Origin: Fusibacter paucivorans
Lineage (GTDB): Bacteria > Bacillota > Clostridia > Peptostreptococcales > Acidaminobacteraceae
Length of the DNA: 64,000 bases
Assembly: GCF_018390735.1 (NCBI RefSeq)
Contig: NZ_JAHBCL010000012.1
Location: 62,001-126,000 of the forward strand
Direction of reading: 5' to 3'
This document shows positions 8,844 through 16,547 of this stretch, piece by piece. The notes under the pieces are model-generated. The model made no database searches and was not told the DNA's origin. It was given only the letters and a program-made list of their open reading frames with translations. A program made the translations under genes and the position numbers. Within the stretch, counting starts at the first letter, position 1, and the number at the start of each line of letters is the position of its first letter.

Positions 8844-9695
8844 CTATTTGATATTGTAAACACCATATTCATCCCATATGCGTTCCAGTTTCTCCAGATT
8901 GCGTTCAACACCTTCTTTTCGCATACTGACGCCGATGATTAAGGCATTTAGTAAACTCATTGGTGCGACGAGAGAATCAATAAATGTGTTCATGTTGTAT
9001 TTTGCGATTAAACAGTATTTTACTTTTTCATAAAGTGGTGAATTGAGCCCATCGGTAATGCCAATGATTGTTGCATTGTTTTTAATGGCATAATTCACAC
9101 AATCGTATGTTCGCTTTGAGTAGCGCGGAAAAGAAAGCGCAATCATCAAATCGTCCTTAGATAAGTTCAGAAGCTGATCGTAAACATCCTGTGCACTCTC
9201 TTGGATAATATGAACCTCTGGCAATATGAAATTTAAATAAAATCCCAAATAATGCGCCAGTACTGATGAACTCCGAAGTCCTAAAACATAGACCTTTCTC
9301 GCTTTGATAATCTCATCCACAACACGGGACATCATCTCAAAGTCAAATTGATCAATGGTAAAGCGAATATTGTCAATATCATTGATCATGATCTTTGTTA
9401 AATATTCTGTTTCCGTATGCTCTTTCGAAAATTCAAATCGCTGTACGGTTGTCAATTTTGTTTTAATGGATTCTTGAAGTTCCTTTTGAAGCTGCGGATA
9501 ACCGTCATAATCAATGGCATTTGCAAATCTTACAACGGTTGATTCACTGATGTCAACGTTTTTGCCAAGTGTCGAAGCTGTCATAAAGGCAACCTTGTCA
9601 TAATTTTCCAGAATATAATCCGCAATTTTTTTATGGCTTTTACTCAGCGACAAATATTTTTGTCTTATGCGTCCTAACAAATCAGAACTACTCAT
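8844..9695 (-). CDS. RpiR/MurR-family transcriptional regulator (HTH + SIS domain)
   Basis: A 283-residue regulator. The N-terminal RpiR helix-turn-helix (residues 1-77; MTASTLGKNVDISESTVVRFANAIDYDGYPQ region) is followed by a SIS sugar-phosphate-binding domain from about 125 (ARKVYVLGLRSSSVLAHYLG ... ALSFPRYSKRT). These proteins usually sense phosphosugars. It starts 8 bp after the oxidoreductase gamma-subunit stop, so it is the last gene of the kor operon, an unusual partner. An upstream TTG at 9698 is also in frame; AGGTGA precedes both. Confidence 0.88.
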   Translation of the reverse strand: MSSSDLLGRIRQKYLSLSKSHKKIADYILENYDKVAFMTASTLGKNVDISESTVVRFANAIDYDGYPQLQKELQESIKTKLTTVQRFEFSKEHTETEYLTKIMINDIDNIRFTIDQFDFEMMSRVVDEIIKARKVYVLGLRSSSVLAHYLGFYLNFILPEVHIIQESAQDVYDQLLNLSKDDLMIALSFPRYSKRTYDCVNYAIKNNATIIGITDGLNSPLYEKVKYCLIAKYNMNTFIDSLVAPMSLLNALIIGVSMRKEGVERNLEKLERIWDEYGVYNIK

Positions 9696-9703
9696 CAAAT
9701 CAC

Positions 9704-10246
9704 CTATTTAGATTGATTTGCCAGTTCATACCCTTTCTGTAAAGCCATTTGATTCAAGGTTTCAGTACCTTTTGGAATCCTAGCCATTATAGCGGCTTCA
9801 AGACTTTCCTCAGTTACAATTTTCGTCAGTCCAACAATGACGCCAAGTGCAATAATGTTAGCAACGATTTCTTTGCCGACATCATTCCGTGCTGCTTCAA
9901 TAATTGGCAGCTTGTAGATATGCTTTGCGACAATCCCTTCGGGAAGTTCAATGCTGTCATCTACAATAACAGTGCCCTCTTCAGAAACATCACTGATATA
10001 CTTGTTTGCTGCAACTTGTGTTAATGCAAAAGTCATGTTTGGAATCGTAACTTTTGGAAAATCTATGGCTTCATTACTGATAATTACCTCAGCTTTACTT
10101 GCACCGCCCCTAGCTTCAGGACCGTAGCTTTGAGTTTGAATGGCATTTTTTTGATCACGTATCGCGGCCTCCGCCAGGATGATGCCCGCTGTGATAAGAC
10201 CTTGACCGCCTGAACCGGACAATCTAAGTTCTAATTGATCACTCAT
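9704..10246 (-). CDS. korC: 2-oxoacid:ferredoxin oxidoreductase, gamma subunit
   Basis: A 180-residue gamma subunit of a four-subunit ferredoxin-dependent 2-oxoacid oxidoreductase that oxidatively decarboxylates a 2-oxoacid to its acyl-CoA. The family start LRLSGSGGQGLITAG is at residues 6-20 and QSYGPEARGG follows near 45. The ATG at 10246 follows AAGGAG. The beta subunit gene is 69 bp upstream. Substrate (2-oxoglutarate or a branched-chain 2-oxoacid) cannot be fixed from sequence, so the symbol is by family. Confidence 0.9.
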   Translation of the reverse strand: MSDQLELRLSGSGGQGLITAGIILAEAAIRDQKNAIQTQSYGPEARGGASKAEVIISNEAIDFPKVTIPNMTFALTQVAANKYISDVSEEGTVIVDDSIELPEGIVAKHIYKLPIIEAARNDVGKEIVANIIALGVIVGLTKIVTEESLEAAIMARIPKGTETLNQMALQKGYELANQSK

Positions 10247-10315
10247 GATTTCATCTCCTTTATTATACACTATTTTTGTAATAGGTTAACCCCTTATTTT
10301 ATTTCGAAAACAGTT

Positions 10316-11128
10316 CTATCCTTTAAGGCGTTCAATCACTTGATCGTAGAGCTCTGTATACTCTGGTTCAACCTTATTGACATATTCACCCATGACAAAT
10401 TTGCCAACTGCTTTTTCAGGCATTTTTTCAGCAATTTTCATATCGACGAAACTATCCTTCAGCCAGTTCATCATATCGACTGCAGAACCTTTTTTATTTT
10501 TTCTACCATAGTATGTCGGACATACAGAGACAGCTTCCACCATTGAAAAACCTTTGTGACCAATTGCTGCTTCAATGTATTTTTGCAGTTGATTAACATG
10601 GTATACTGTTGCTTTAGCCGCATAAGTCGCACCTGCGCCGGCTGCGAGCTGTGTAATGTCAAACGGTCTGTCAATATTGCCATAAGGTGCTGTCGTTCCC
10701 TTGTCGCCAGTTGCAGTCGTCGGTGAATATTGGCCGCCGGTCATACCATAAATGTTATTGTTAAAACAAATTGTTGTCAGATTGATATTTCGTCTAGCAG
10801 CGTGAATGAGGTGATTACCGCCAATCGCTGACAAATCGCCATCACCTGCGATAACAATCACTTCGAGTTCAGGGTTAGCGAGTTTAACACCTGTTGCAAA
10901 GGCTAACGCACGACCATGTGTCGTATGCAATGTGTTAAAGTCCATGTATCCCGGTGCTCTTGAAGAACAGCCAATCCCGGATACAATACAAACTTTGTCT
11001 TTATCAAGTCCGCTTTTTTCAATTGCTCTTGCAATTGCCGACATAATAATACCGTGTCCGCAGCCCGGGCACCAGATATGCGGCAATTTATCCACTCTAA
11101 AATAATTTTCTACTAAAGGATTATTCAT
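10316..11128 (-). CDS. korB: 2-oxoacid:ferredoxin oxidoreductase, beta (TPP-binding) subunit
   Basis: A 270-residue thiamine-diphosphate subunit. It shows the cluster/TPP region WCPGCGHG at about 19-26, GIGCSSRAPGY near 51, the TPP-Mg motif GDGDLSAIGGNHLIHAARRN near 93-112 and NNNIYGMTGGQ near 118. The start codon overlaps the alpha-subunit stop by one base (TAATG), indicating coupled translation. Confidence 0.93.
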   Translation of the reverse strand: MNNPLVENYFRVDKLPHIWCPGCGHGIIMSAIARAIEKSGLDKDKVCIVSGIGCSSRAPGYMDFNTLHTTHGRALAFATGVKLANPELEVIVIAGDGDLSAIGGNHLIHAARRNINLTTICFNNNIYGMTGGQYSPTTATGDKGTTAPYGNIDRPFDITQLAAGAGATYAAKATVYHVNQLQKYIEAAIGHKGFSMVEAVSVCPTYYGRKNKKGSAVDMMNWLKDSFVDMKIAEKMPEKAVGKFVMGEYVNKVEPEYTELYDQVIERLKG

Positions 11129-12261
11129 TATAGGACCTCCTTAAAAGCTTTCATGAGCTCTTCAGGTGTTAAAATTTCACCATTTGCTTTACCGCACAGT
11201 CTAACGTTTGCATTGCCTTTTACCACGCGTTCAACTTCGAGTTTAATTTGGCCGAAGTTGAGTTCTGCCACGAGGATATCTTTAACTTGTTCACTGAGGG
11301 CACGTACTTGTTCTTCAGGGAAAGGCCAAACTGTAATCAGTCTGAAAAGACCGACCTTAATGCCTTCTGCTCTAAGCTTTTTAACAGCTGCTTTAGCAGT
11401 TCTCGCCGTTCCGCCATATGACAGGATCAAATATTCAGCATCGTCTGTTTCGTACGCTTCATAAGTAATGATGTCTTCTTTATTGGCTTCAATTTTTCCC
11501 ATTAGACGTTTAATCAAAACATCTGCATTTTCTGTACTGTTGCTTGGAAAACCGGTTTCGTCATGCATAAGACCAGTAACGTGATAGCGGAATCCACTTC
11601 CAAACGGCGCCATTTTAGGTACGAGGTCACCCTCATCTAAACGGTATGCTTTATAGTCTGCACCTTTTTCCGGCATGACGCGATCATATATTTCAAGTTC
11701 CGATACTTCCGGAATCTCTATTTTCTCTCTCATGTGTCCAGTAATTTCGTCAGTAAGCAAAATAACTGGCGTTCTGTATTTTTCTGCTAAATTAAAAGCT
11801 CTTATCGTTAAATCAAATGTTTCCTTAACGGAGTCTGGCGTAAGGCAAATCACCGGATGATCCCCGTGTGTTCCCCATTTCGCCTGCATCACATCGCCTT
11901 GACCTGGAGATGTTGGTAGTCCTGTACTTGGGCCGCCCCTTTGAACGTTAACAACCACAAGCGGTATTTCTGCAATTGCTGCATAGCCGATATTTTCCTG
12001 TTTAAGTGAAAAACCTGGGCCTGAAGTTGCCGTCATTGCTTTTTTGCCAGTCAGCGATGCGCCAATGGCTGCTGCAATACCCGCAATTTCATCTTCCATT
12101 TGTATAAACTTTCCGCCGACTTTCGGTAACTTCTCTGAAGAAAGTTCTGCAATCTCAGTTGAAGGCGTTATCGGATAACCGGAATAAAATCTCATGCCCG
12201 CCATGAGGGCGCCTTCGACACAAGCTTCATTTCCCTGTAGAAACTTTATGACTTTAGACAT
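11128..12261 (-). CDS. korA: 2-oxoacid:ferredoxin oxidoreductase, alpha subunit
   Basis: A 377-residue alpha subunit containing the pyrimidine-binding part of the active site. Typical motifs are GNEACVEGALMAGMRFYSG and YPITPSTEI (residues 10-38), then TATSGPGFSLKQENIGYA near 76-93. It overlaps korD by 8 nt and korB by 1 nt. KorA-type proteins carry no iron-sulfur domain themselves, which fits a separate ferredoxin subunit (korD). Confidence 0.93.
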   Translation of the reverse strand: MSKVIKFLQGNEACVEGALMAGMRFYSGYPITPSTEIAELSSEKLPKVGGKFIQMEDEIAGIAAAIGASLTGKKAMTATSGPGFSLKQENIGYAAIAEIPLVVVNVQRGGPSTGLPTSPGQGDVMQAKWGTHGDHPVICLTPDSVKETFDLTIRAFNLAEKYRTPVILLTDEITGHMREKIEIPEVSELEIYDRVMPEKGADYKAYRLDEGDLVPKMAPFGSGFRYHVTGLMHDETGFPSNSTENADVLIKRLMGKIEANKEDIITYEAYETDDAEYLILSYGGTARTAKAAVKKLRAEGIKVGLFRLITVWPFPEEQVRALSEQVKDILVAELNFGQIKLEVERVVKGNANVRLCGKANGEILTPEELMKAFKEVL

Positions 12262-12469
12262 TTTCCTTACCTCCTAAAAAAATTGCAAAATCAGGGCATC
12301 TCATTTCACACATGCCACATTTAATACAATTATCTCGATCCAACATGGATACTTTACCGTGTTCATTGAAACCTAAAACTTTTTTGGGACAATAGGCAAT
12401 ACAGATGCCACAACCCTTACACCATTCTTCCTTGATGTGAACCATCAAATCATCCTTGGAAACAGCCAT
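12254..12469 (-). CDS. korD: 2-oxoacid:ferredoxin oxidoreductase, delta (ferredoxin-like) subunit
   Basis: A 71-residue 8-iron ferredoxin subunit with two full CxxCxxCxxxC motifs: CKGCGICIAYC (17-27) and CIKCGMCEMRC (48-58), with a conserved CP after each. It passes electrons from the active site to soluble ferredoxin. It is the first gene of the korDABC operon and has AAAGGAGG before its ATG and a good promoter 30 bp upstream. Confidence 0.93.
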   Translation of the reverse strand: MAVSKDDLMVHIKEEWCKGCGICIAYCPKKVLGFNEHGKVSMLDRDNCIKCGMCEMRCPDFAIFLGGKENV

Positions 12470-12497
12470 TGAAAATACCTCCTTTGCTCTTAACTCA

Positions 12498-12525
12498 ATT
12501 ATAGCATCTCATAATGGTTTTGCAA
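12498..12525 (-). promoter_or_regulatory. Predicted sigma-A promoter of the korDABC operon
   Basis: TTGCAA (12520-12525), a 16-bp spacer and TATAAT (12498-12503) on the minus strand, about 29 bp before korD. Directly upstream is an AT-rich inverted repeat, GAGATATTT (12526-12534) with AAATATCTC (12548-12556), abutting the -35 box. Confidence 0.75.
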
Positions 12526-12578
12526 GAGATATTTCATTTTAATTAAAAAATATCTCTATTTTGCAATATGTCTTTCAA

Positions 12579-12634
12579 ATTGTATATTTGACTTCATGGA
12601 TAGGTGTATACAATTATACTCGGAGATTGTATAC
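12579..12634. repeat. Perfect 9-bp inverted repeat plus a third half-site (operator candidate)
   Basis: GTATACAAT (12606-12614) and ATTGTATAC (12626-12634) are perfect inverted copies around 11 nt. A third copy of the core ATTGTATA lies at 12579-12586. They lie 55-110 bp upstream of the kor -35 box, in the 338-bp stretch between korD and mnmM, and look like a regulator-binding array. The bound protein is unknown. Confidence 0.55.
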
Positions 12635-12710
12635 GAAGCTTGCATTTTGCTCTTTTTTTGCCGATTGAACACATTTTTTTAAAGATACAATACACAATGT
12701 TGACACCATT

Positions 12711-12735
12711 AAAAAAGACCCCTTTAAGGGATCTT
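12711..12735 (-). terminator. Intrinsic terminator of the scpA-scpB-GNAT-mnmM operon
   Basis: On the minus strand AAGATCCCT pairs with AGGGGTCTT (one U-G pair, 3-nt loop) and is followed by TTTT. It lies about 75 bp after the mnmM stop, beyond the tandem repeat. Confidence 0.85.
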
Positions 12736-12743
12736 CCGCATCG

Positions 12744-12797
12744 TTTCTATATTGGTTTCTACATTGGTTTCTACATTGGTTTCTACATTGGTTTCCA
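12744..12797. repeat. Tandem 12-bp repeat, 4 copies plus a partial copy
   Basis: Unit TTTCTACATTGG at 12744-12755 (one substitution), 12756-12767, 12768-12779 and 12780-12791, then a truncated TTTCCA. It lies between the mnmM stop codon and its terminator, so it would be part of the 3' untranslated region of that mRNA. I see no promoter or gene that uses it. Confidence 0.9.
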
Positions 12798-12807
12798 TCG
12801 TGCTGGC

Positions 12808-13377
12808 TTATTTTTTTTCAATTACCCACATAACAGGCGGTTTCCCCGCCTGATTAATGAAATCAACGGTCATTACGTCAAAAGTCCTTTGGGGAAGTGC
12901 GCTCAATTTCAGCTGCAAATATCGATATTCTTCAACACCGCTTGGATGTCCTGCATAACAGAGAATATACAATAACCCGCCTGATTTAAGTGCCATTAGC
13001 GCTTTTTCTATTGCAGCAGCTGTTGACTCTACTTTTGTCGTAATCGCTTTGTCCCCTCCCGGCAGATAGCCAAGATTGAAAACTGCTGCATCAAGCGTTT
13101 CACTTTCAATATACTGATCCAGATTCGCGTGACTGTCGCAAATGAGTTTAAGATTCGTCGGCAATACACCATTGTGCATACAGCGCGTCGCAGTCGCTTC
13201 AATTGCTGTCGATTGATAATCAAACGCATAAACAAACCCGTTTTCTCCAACGAGGTCAAGCAAAAACAGCGTATCGTGACCATTGCCGCTCGTCGCATCC
13301 AACACGGTCATCCCCGAAGACAAATGTCCTTTTACCAGTACGCGGAATACATTTACAACATTGCCAAAAGTCTTCAT
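12808..13377 (-). CDS. mnmM: tRNA mnm5s2U34 methyltransferase MnmM (YtqB family)
   Basis: A 189-residue Rossmann methyltransferase. SAM motif LDATSGNGHDTLFL is at about residues 26-39 and the family signature FNLGYLPGGDK near 100-110. MnmM (YtqB in Bacillus) is known to methylate aminomethyl-2-thiouridine at tRNA position 34 in Gram-positives; older annotation calls it 'rRNA methylase'. Its ATG overlaps the GNAT gene stop (ATGA), so it is the last gene of a tightly packed operon. Confidence 0.85.
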   Translation of the reverse strand: MKTFGNVVNVFRVLVKGHLSSGMTVLDATSGNGHDTLFLLDLVGENGFVYAFDYQSTAIEATATRCMHNGVLPTNLKLICDSHANLDQYIESETLDAAVFNLGYLPGGDKAITTKVESTAAAIEKALMALKSGGLLYILCYAGHPSGVEEYRYLQLKLSALPQRTFDVMTVDFINQAGKPPVMWVIEKK

Positions 13378-13814
13378 GCCTGAGGCTCACTGTGCTTGCA
13401 GCCGCGCTCAAAAAAAGATGGCAGGTCTACTCTGAATGTCAGCAAATCAGAATCATTTGGATCAACGGCGACAATTTCAAGCCCTTCAGCAACAAAAAAG
13501 CCATTGGCTACACGATTGCCTACAATGAATACGGTCGTGATTTTCCTCAGATTCAAATGATTTAAAATTGCACGGAAGAGACCATCGCCAAGTTTTGCGC
13601 CTCTTTCGCTTCGCTTGACATAAAGACAGTCAATCATTGCCGTCTTCTCATCTTTTAGTTTGTAACTCGCAATTCCTGAGATCGCGCCCTGATCTTCAAT
13701 AACATAGCTCTGGTTAATGATGAGTTTTTGTTTATTAAAGAATAGTGGTGATTCGCGAAATAACGGCTTTGCCCGTTCTGTATCTTCAAGTTTCATCAAT
13801 CTGATCTGGAGCAT
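13374..13814 (-). CDS. GNAT-family N-acetyltransferase
   Basis: A 146-residue GNAT-fold protein that would transfer an acetyl group from acetyl-CoA; substrate unknown. Visible features are the strand VIEDQGAISGIASYKL, the core VKRSERGAKLGDGLFRAILNH (CoA pyrophosphate-binding loop, roughly residues 75-95) and VGNRVANGFFVAEGLEIV near the end. I chose the ATG at 13814 because AGGAGG lies 7 nt upstream; this start is inside the scpB 3' end (29-nt overlap). It overlaps mnmM by 4 nt. Confidence 0.8.
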   Translation of the reverse strand: MLQIRLMKLEDTERAKPLFRESPLFFNKQKLIINQSYVIEDQGAISGIASYKLKDEKTAMIDCLYVKRSERGAKLGDGLFRAILNHLNLRKITTVFIVGNRVANGFFVAEGLEIVAVDPNDSDLLTFRVDLPSFFERGCKHSEPQA

Positions 13815-14400
13815 CGTCCGCCTCCTTTTCTGTTTCAAATGCCTGAAATGTTTCAAAAGCGTCCAGTGTTGGCAATTCTGAAATCGTTTTAAACCCAAAT
13901 GTCTTTAAAAAGAGCTGCGTCGTACCATAAAGATGCGGGCGGCCAATACGTTCAAGGCGGCCAACAATATCGACGAGCCCGCGCTCAGCCAAACTCTGAA
14001 GGGCTGCATCAGAGTTGACACCCCGCACTTGTTCTATATCGAGTTTGGTAATAGGCTGCTTATAAGCAACAATGGTAAGCACTTCAAGTGCTGAATTGGA
14101 TAGTCCCCTACTCTTGGATGTCTGACATAGCGTTTCGATATAAGCATAATTTTCTTTGCGCGTACACAGCTGATAGTGCTTATCGACTTCTAAAATTTGA
14201 ATACCACGTCTTTCGGCTTCAGCAATGCGCTGCATTTCTTCTAGCAGTCGTTCAGCATGAGCCGGCTTAATTTCAAGTATTTTTGCAATTCGACTAAGGC
14301 TTAGCGGTTCTCCCCAAACGAACAGCACTGACTCTATCGCAGACATTTTTTCACGATCGTCTGCTGATATTTCTAAATTTTTTCCTATTTCAATTTGCAT
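13786..14400 (-). CDS. scpB: Segregation and condensation protein B
   Basis: A 204-residue kleisin-partner protein with two winged-helix domains; it joins ScpA and SMC to compact and segregate chromosomes. Recognisable family segments are MSAIESVLFVWGEPLSLSRIA near 17-37, ALEVLTIVAYKQPITKLDIEQVRGVN near 105-130 and RLERIGRPHLYGTT near 150. The start at 14400 overlaps the scpA 3' end by 11 nt. Longer in-frame starts further upstream lie deep in scpA and are unlikely. Confidence 0.92.
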   Translation of the reverse strand: MQIEIGKNLEISADDREKMSAIESVLFVWGEPLSLSRIAKILEIKPAHAERLLEEMQRIAEAERRGIQILEVDKHYQLCTRKENYAYIETLCQTSKSRGLSNSALEVLTIVAYKQPITKLDIEQVRGVNSDAALQSLAERGLVDIVGRLERIGRPHLYGTTQLFLKTFGFKTISELPTLDAFETFQAFETEKEADDAPDQIDET

Positions 14401-15148
14401 ATTTTGTTTCTTCTGTCGCCCGTTCAATGTAGATCGGCTCAAACAACCCCGCCTGCGAAATGCGAATGCGTCCAAGTTTCAGCAGTTCAAGCAATGCCAA
14501 AAACGTTACGACAACTTCCTCCTTAATTCTAGTCTCCGATAACAGGTCATCAAAGCAGACATTTGCCTCATTGGTCATGCGTTCAATCTGTTCAATTTTT
14601 TCTTCGACGGTAAAGTGATCTCTTCTTATTTTACCAAAAAAATCAGCACGCTGTTCATCGAAACGTTTCATTTTCAAAACGACACGTGAAAGTGCCTCTG
14701 TTAAAAGCGCTTGGTCGAGGGAAAGCGAATCGTCAACACCTTGTGCACTGATATAATTCGAAAGTTCTTCCTGTTCTTTAAATACTATTTCATCAAGCGT
14801 CCCCTCAAACGCTTGAAGTCTCTGTGCTGCATCTTTATATCGCTTGTAATTAACCAGACGACGCACCAATTCTTCTCGAGGATCTGAATCCTCCATTTCA
14901 AATTGCAGTGCTTCTCGATCGTGATTTGGCAGGAGCATCTTTGATTTTATTTCCAGCAGCGTTGCTGCCATCACAAGAAATTCACTGGTACGATCCAAAT
15001 TGAGATCACTGTTTTCGATAATCGTCATATACTGTGTCGTAATACTGACAATGGGAATATCGTAAATATCAATTTCATCACGCGTTATGAGATGGAGCAG
15101 CAAATCCAGCGGCCCTTCAAACGCATCTAGTTGTATTTCTATTTTCAT
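14390..15148 (-). CDS. scpA: Segregation and condensation protein A
   Basis: A 252-residue kleisin that bridges SMC heads. The N-terminal family hallmark AFEGPLDLLLHLI is at residues 9-21, followed by TSEFLVMAATLLEIKSKMLLP near 52-72. The C-terminal winged helix ends FLALLELLKLGRI. ATG follows GAGG. It is the first gene of scpA-scpB-GNAT-mnmM, 40 bp after the CCA/poly(A) polymerase-family gene. Confidence 0.93.
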   Translation of the reverse strand: MKIEIQLDAFEGPLDLLLHLITRDEIDIYDIPIVSITTQYMTIIENSDLNLDRTSEFLVMAATLLEIKSKMLLPNHDREALQFEMEDSDPREELVRRLVNYKRYKDAAQRLQAFEGTLDEIVFKEQEELSNYISAQGVDDSLSLDQALLTEALSRVVLKMKRFDEQRADFFGKIRRDHFTVEEKIEQIERMTNEANVCFDDLLSETRIKEEVVVTFLALLELLKLGRIRISQAGLFEPIYIERATEETKYAN

Positions 15149-15188
15149 TGATTACCTCATTGTATGCCTTCATTTAATTTATACTTGA

Positions 15189-16415
15189 TTACCGCCATTT
15201 TGCGATAATAATCTCAATCTCATCATCTGTCAGATCACCATCACCACGATAACGCTTTGCCAGTTGCGCTGCCATCAGTGACGCTTTCGCTTCCCGTATA
15301 TTCATAATCCCCCTCTGCTTGAGCTCATTGCCATTGAGCGGCGCCGTAATCGACATCCCCTCCGCAATTATAAATTGATAGAGCGGCAAGTACGCCGAGT
15401 ACTGACGTGCACAGAGATAACCCAAAGCTGCCAACACTGCATTCGGCATATTTTGCATCTGACAATATAACTTATATAAGTAAATATTTTCTGATCCTTC
15501 AGTCCTTTGAAGTTTTTCAAACGCTTCTGATATCCTGAGGTATTGTGTAACACGCTTGCCGAAATGAGCAGTAAAGCACGCTATTTCATCACCCAGCAAG
15601 ACGGCAAAGCGATAAAACGATGCATTTGGCGCCAGCTTTTCCCAGTCTTTTGCACATGTGACATCAAGTGATGGCAGTGCCGCATTAAACCAAGGCGCAA
15701 GCACCTTTTTTTCAGCAATAAATGCAGCCGCATCAAGCCATTCAGGCAAAACCATGACTTTTAACAGCGCACCATAAAGTCTGGATGCTGGAAGCCTTTT
15801 AATGGCACCAGAAGCAACGCTGTCTTGAAAGAAGCGACGTGTTTTTCGATCCATTTTAAAACCATTTGCCACCGTATATTTTATAACGCGTATCAGTCGC
15901 GTTGGATCTTCTTCAAACGACATCGGATGAAGTACTGCCAAGACACGATTATTTAAATCCCGCAAAAAATGCGTATGCGCATAGGCAATCTCAAGCCCCA
16001 CTGGCCGCATTTCCGATAAATAATGGCAGACCGCATCAATATTTTCTTCACAAATGAGCGCATAACCTGTATTGACAGTAAAATCGCGACGCTGCATATC
16101 GACTTTCGGCGACGCTGGTTGGACAATTGGAAAACCATCAGCATTAGGATAGATTTCCTGCCGCATCATCGCAAAATCAATTGAATAGCGACCAATTGTC
16201 AGCTGCATGGTAGAAACTTTAGAGGCTGTCACAGCGTAAGCCTTCGACAGCTGGTGAAAAGTCTTGTCAAAATCACCTTCAAATGCAATATCAACATCTG
16301 TCGTCTGACGGTGCAACAGCATGTCTCTTATGAGGCCGCCAACAAAGAAAAAGTCAGCGGTGTCTATTTGAAGTAAATCCATTAACAATTCGCGAAGTCG
16401 TATGATGTCATCCAT
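15189..16415 (-). CDS. CCA tRNA nucleotidyltransferase / poly(A) polymerase family protein
   Basis: A 408-residue class II nucleotidyltransferase. The catalytic region FFVGGLIRDMLL followed by TTDVDIAFEGD supplies the two aspartates (about residues 23-47); QRRDFTVN and EEDPTRLIRVIKY are the family motifs near 108 and 170; GNELKQRGI sits near the end. It may add CCA to tRNA 3' ends or polyadenylate RNA; the two cannot be separated by eye. I prefer the ATG at 16415 (GGGAG upstream): the alternative at 16433 would leave almost no leader after the -10 box at 16450. Confidence 0.88.
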   Translation of the reverse strand: MDDIIRLRELLMDLLQIDTADFFFVGGLIRDMLLHRQTTDVDIAFEGDFDKTFHQLSKAYAVTASKVSTMQLTIGRYSIDFAMMRQEIYPNADGFPIVQPASPKVDMQRRDFTVNTGYALICEENIDAVCHYLSEMRPVGLEIAYAHTHFLRDLNNRVLAVLHPMSFEEDPTRLIRVIKYTVANGFKMDRKTRRFFQDSVASGAIKRLPASRLYGALLKVMVLPEWLDAAAFIAEKKVLAPWFNAALPSLDVTCAKDWEKLAPNASFYRFAVLLGDEIACFTAHFGKRVTQYLRISEAFEKLQRTEGSENIYLYKLYCQMQNMPNAVLAALGYLCARQYSAYLPLYQFIIAEGMSITAPLNGNELKQRGIMNIREAKASLMAAQLAKRYRGDGDLTDDEIEIIIAKWR

Positions 16416-16449
16416 TTTCCCGCTCCCGCCCATCTTGATGTTTCATTCC

Positions 16450-16478
16450 ATTATAACATTTATGCAGCGGTGTTAACA
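16450..16478 (-). promoter_or_regulatory. Predicted sigma-A promoter of the CCA/poly(A) polymerase-family gene
   Basis: On the minus strand TATAAT (16450-16455) with TGTTAA 17 bp upstream (16473-16478). It lies 35 bp before the preferred start codon and just after the pyrimidine phosphorylase terminator. Confidence 0.5.
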
Positions 16479-16480
16479 CC

Positions 16481-16508
16481 AAAAAACCTGCAGACATAAG
16501 CCTGCAGG
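16481..16508 (-). terminator. Intrinsic terminator of the deoB-pnp-pdp operon
   Basis: CCTGCAG (16487-16493) and CTGCAGG (16502-16508) form a 7-bp stem with an 8-nt loop, followed on the minus strand by TTTTTT. It is 40 bp after the pdp stop codon. Confidence 0.85.
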
Positions 16509-16547
16509 CAATTATCAATTACTTCATAAAACTGCTTTAAAACACCG

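Noticed and set aside
12744-12797. CRISPR array
   Set aside because: Unit is 12 bp, directly tandem, with no spacers and no cas genes.
12604-12975. Plus-strand open frame encoding a YIGF repeat
   Set aside because: The repeat residues come only from the 12-bp tandem array; the frame lies antisense over a terminator and the mnmM 3' end, and has no ribosome-binding site.
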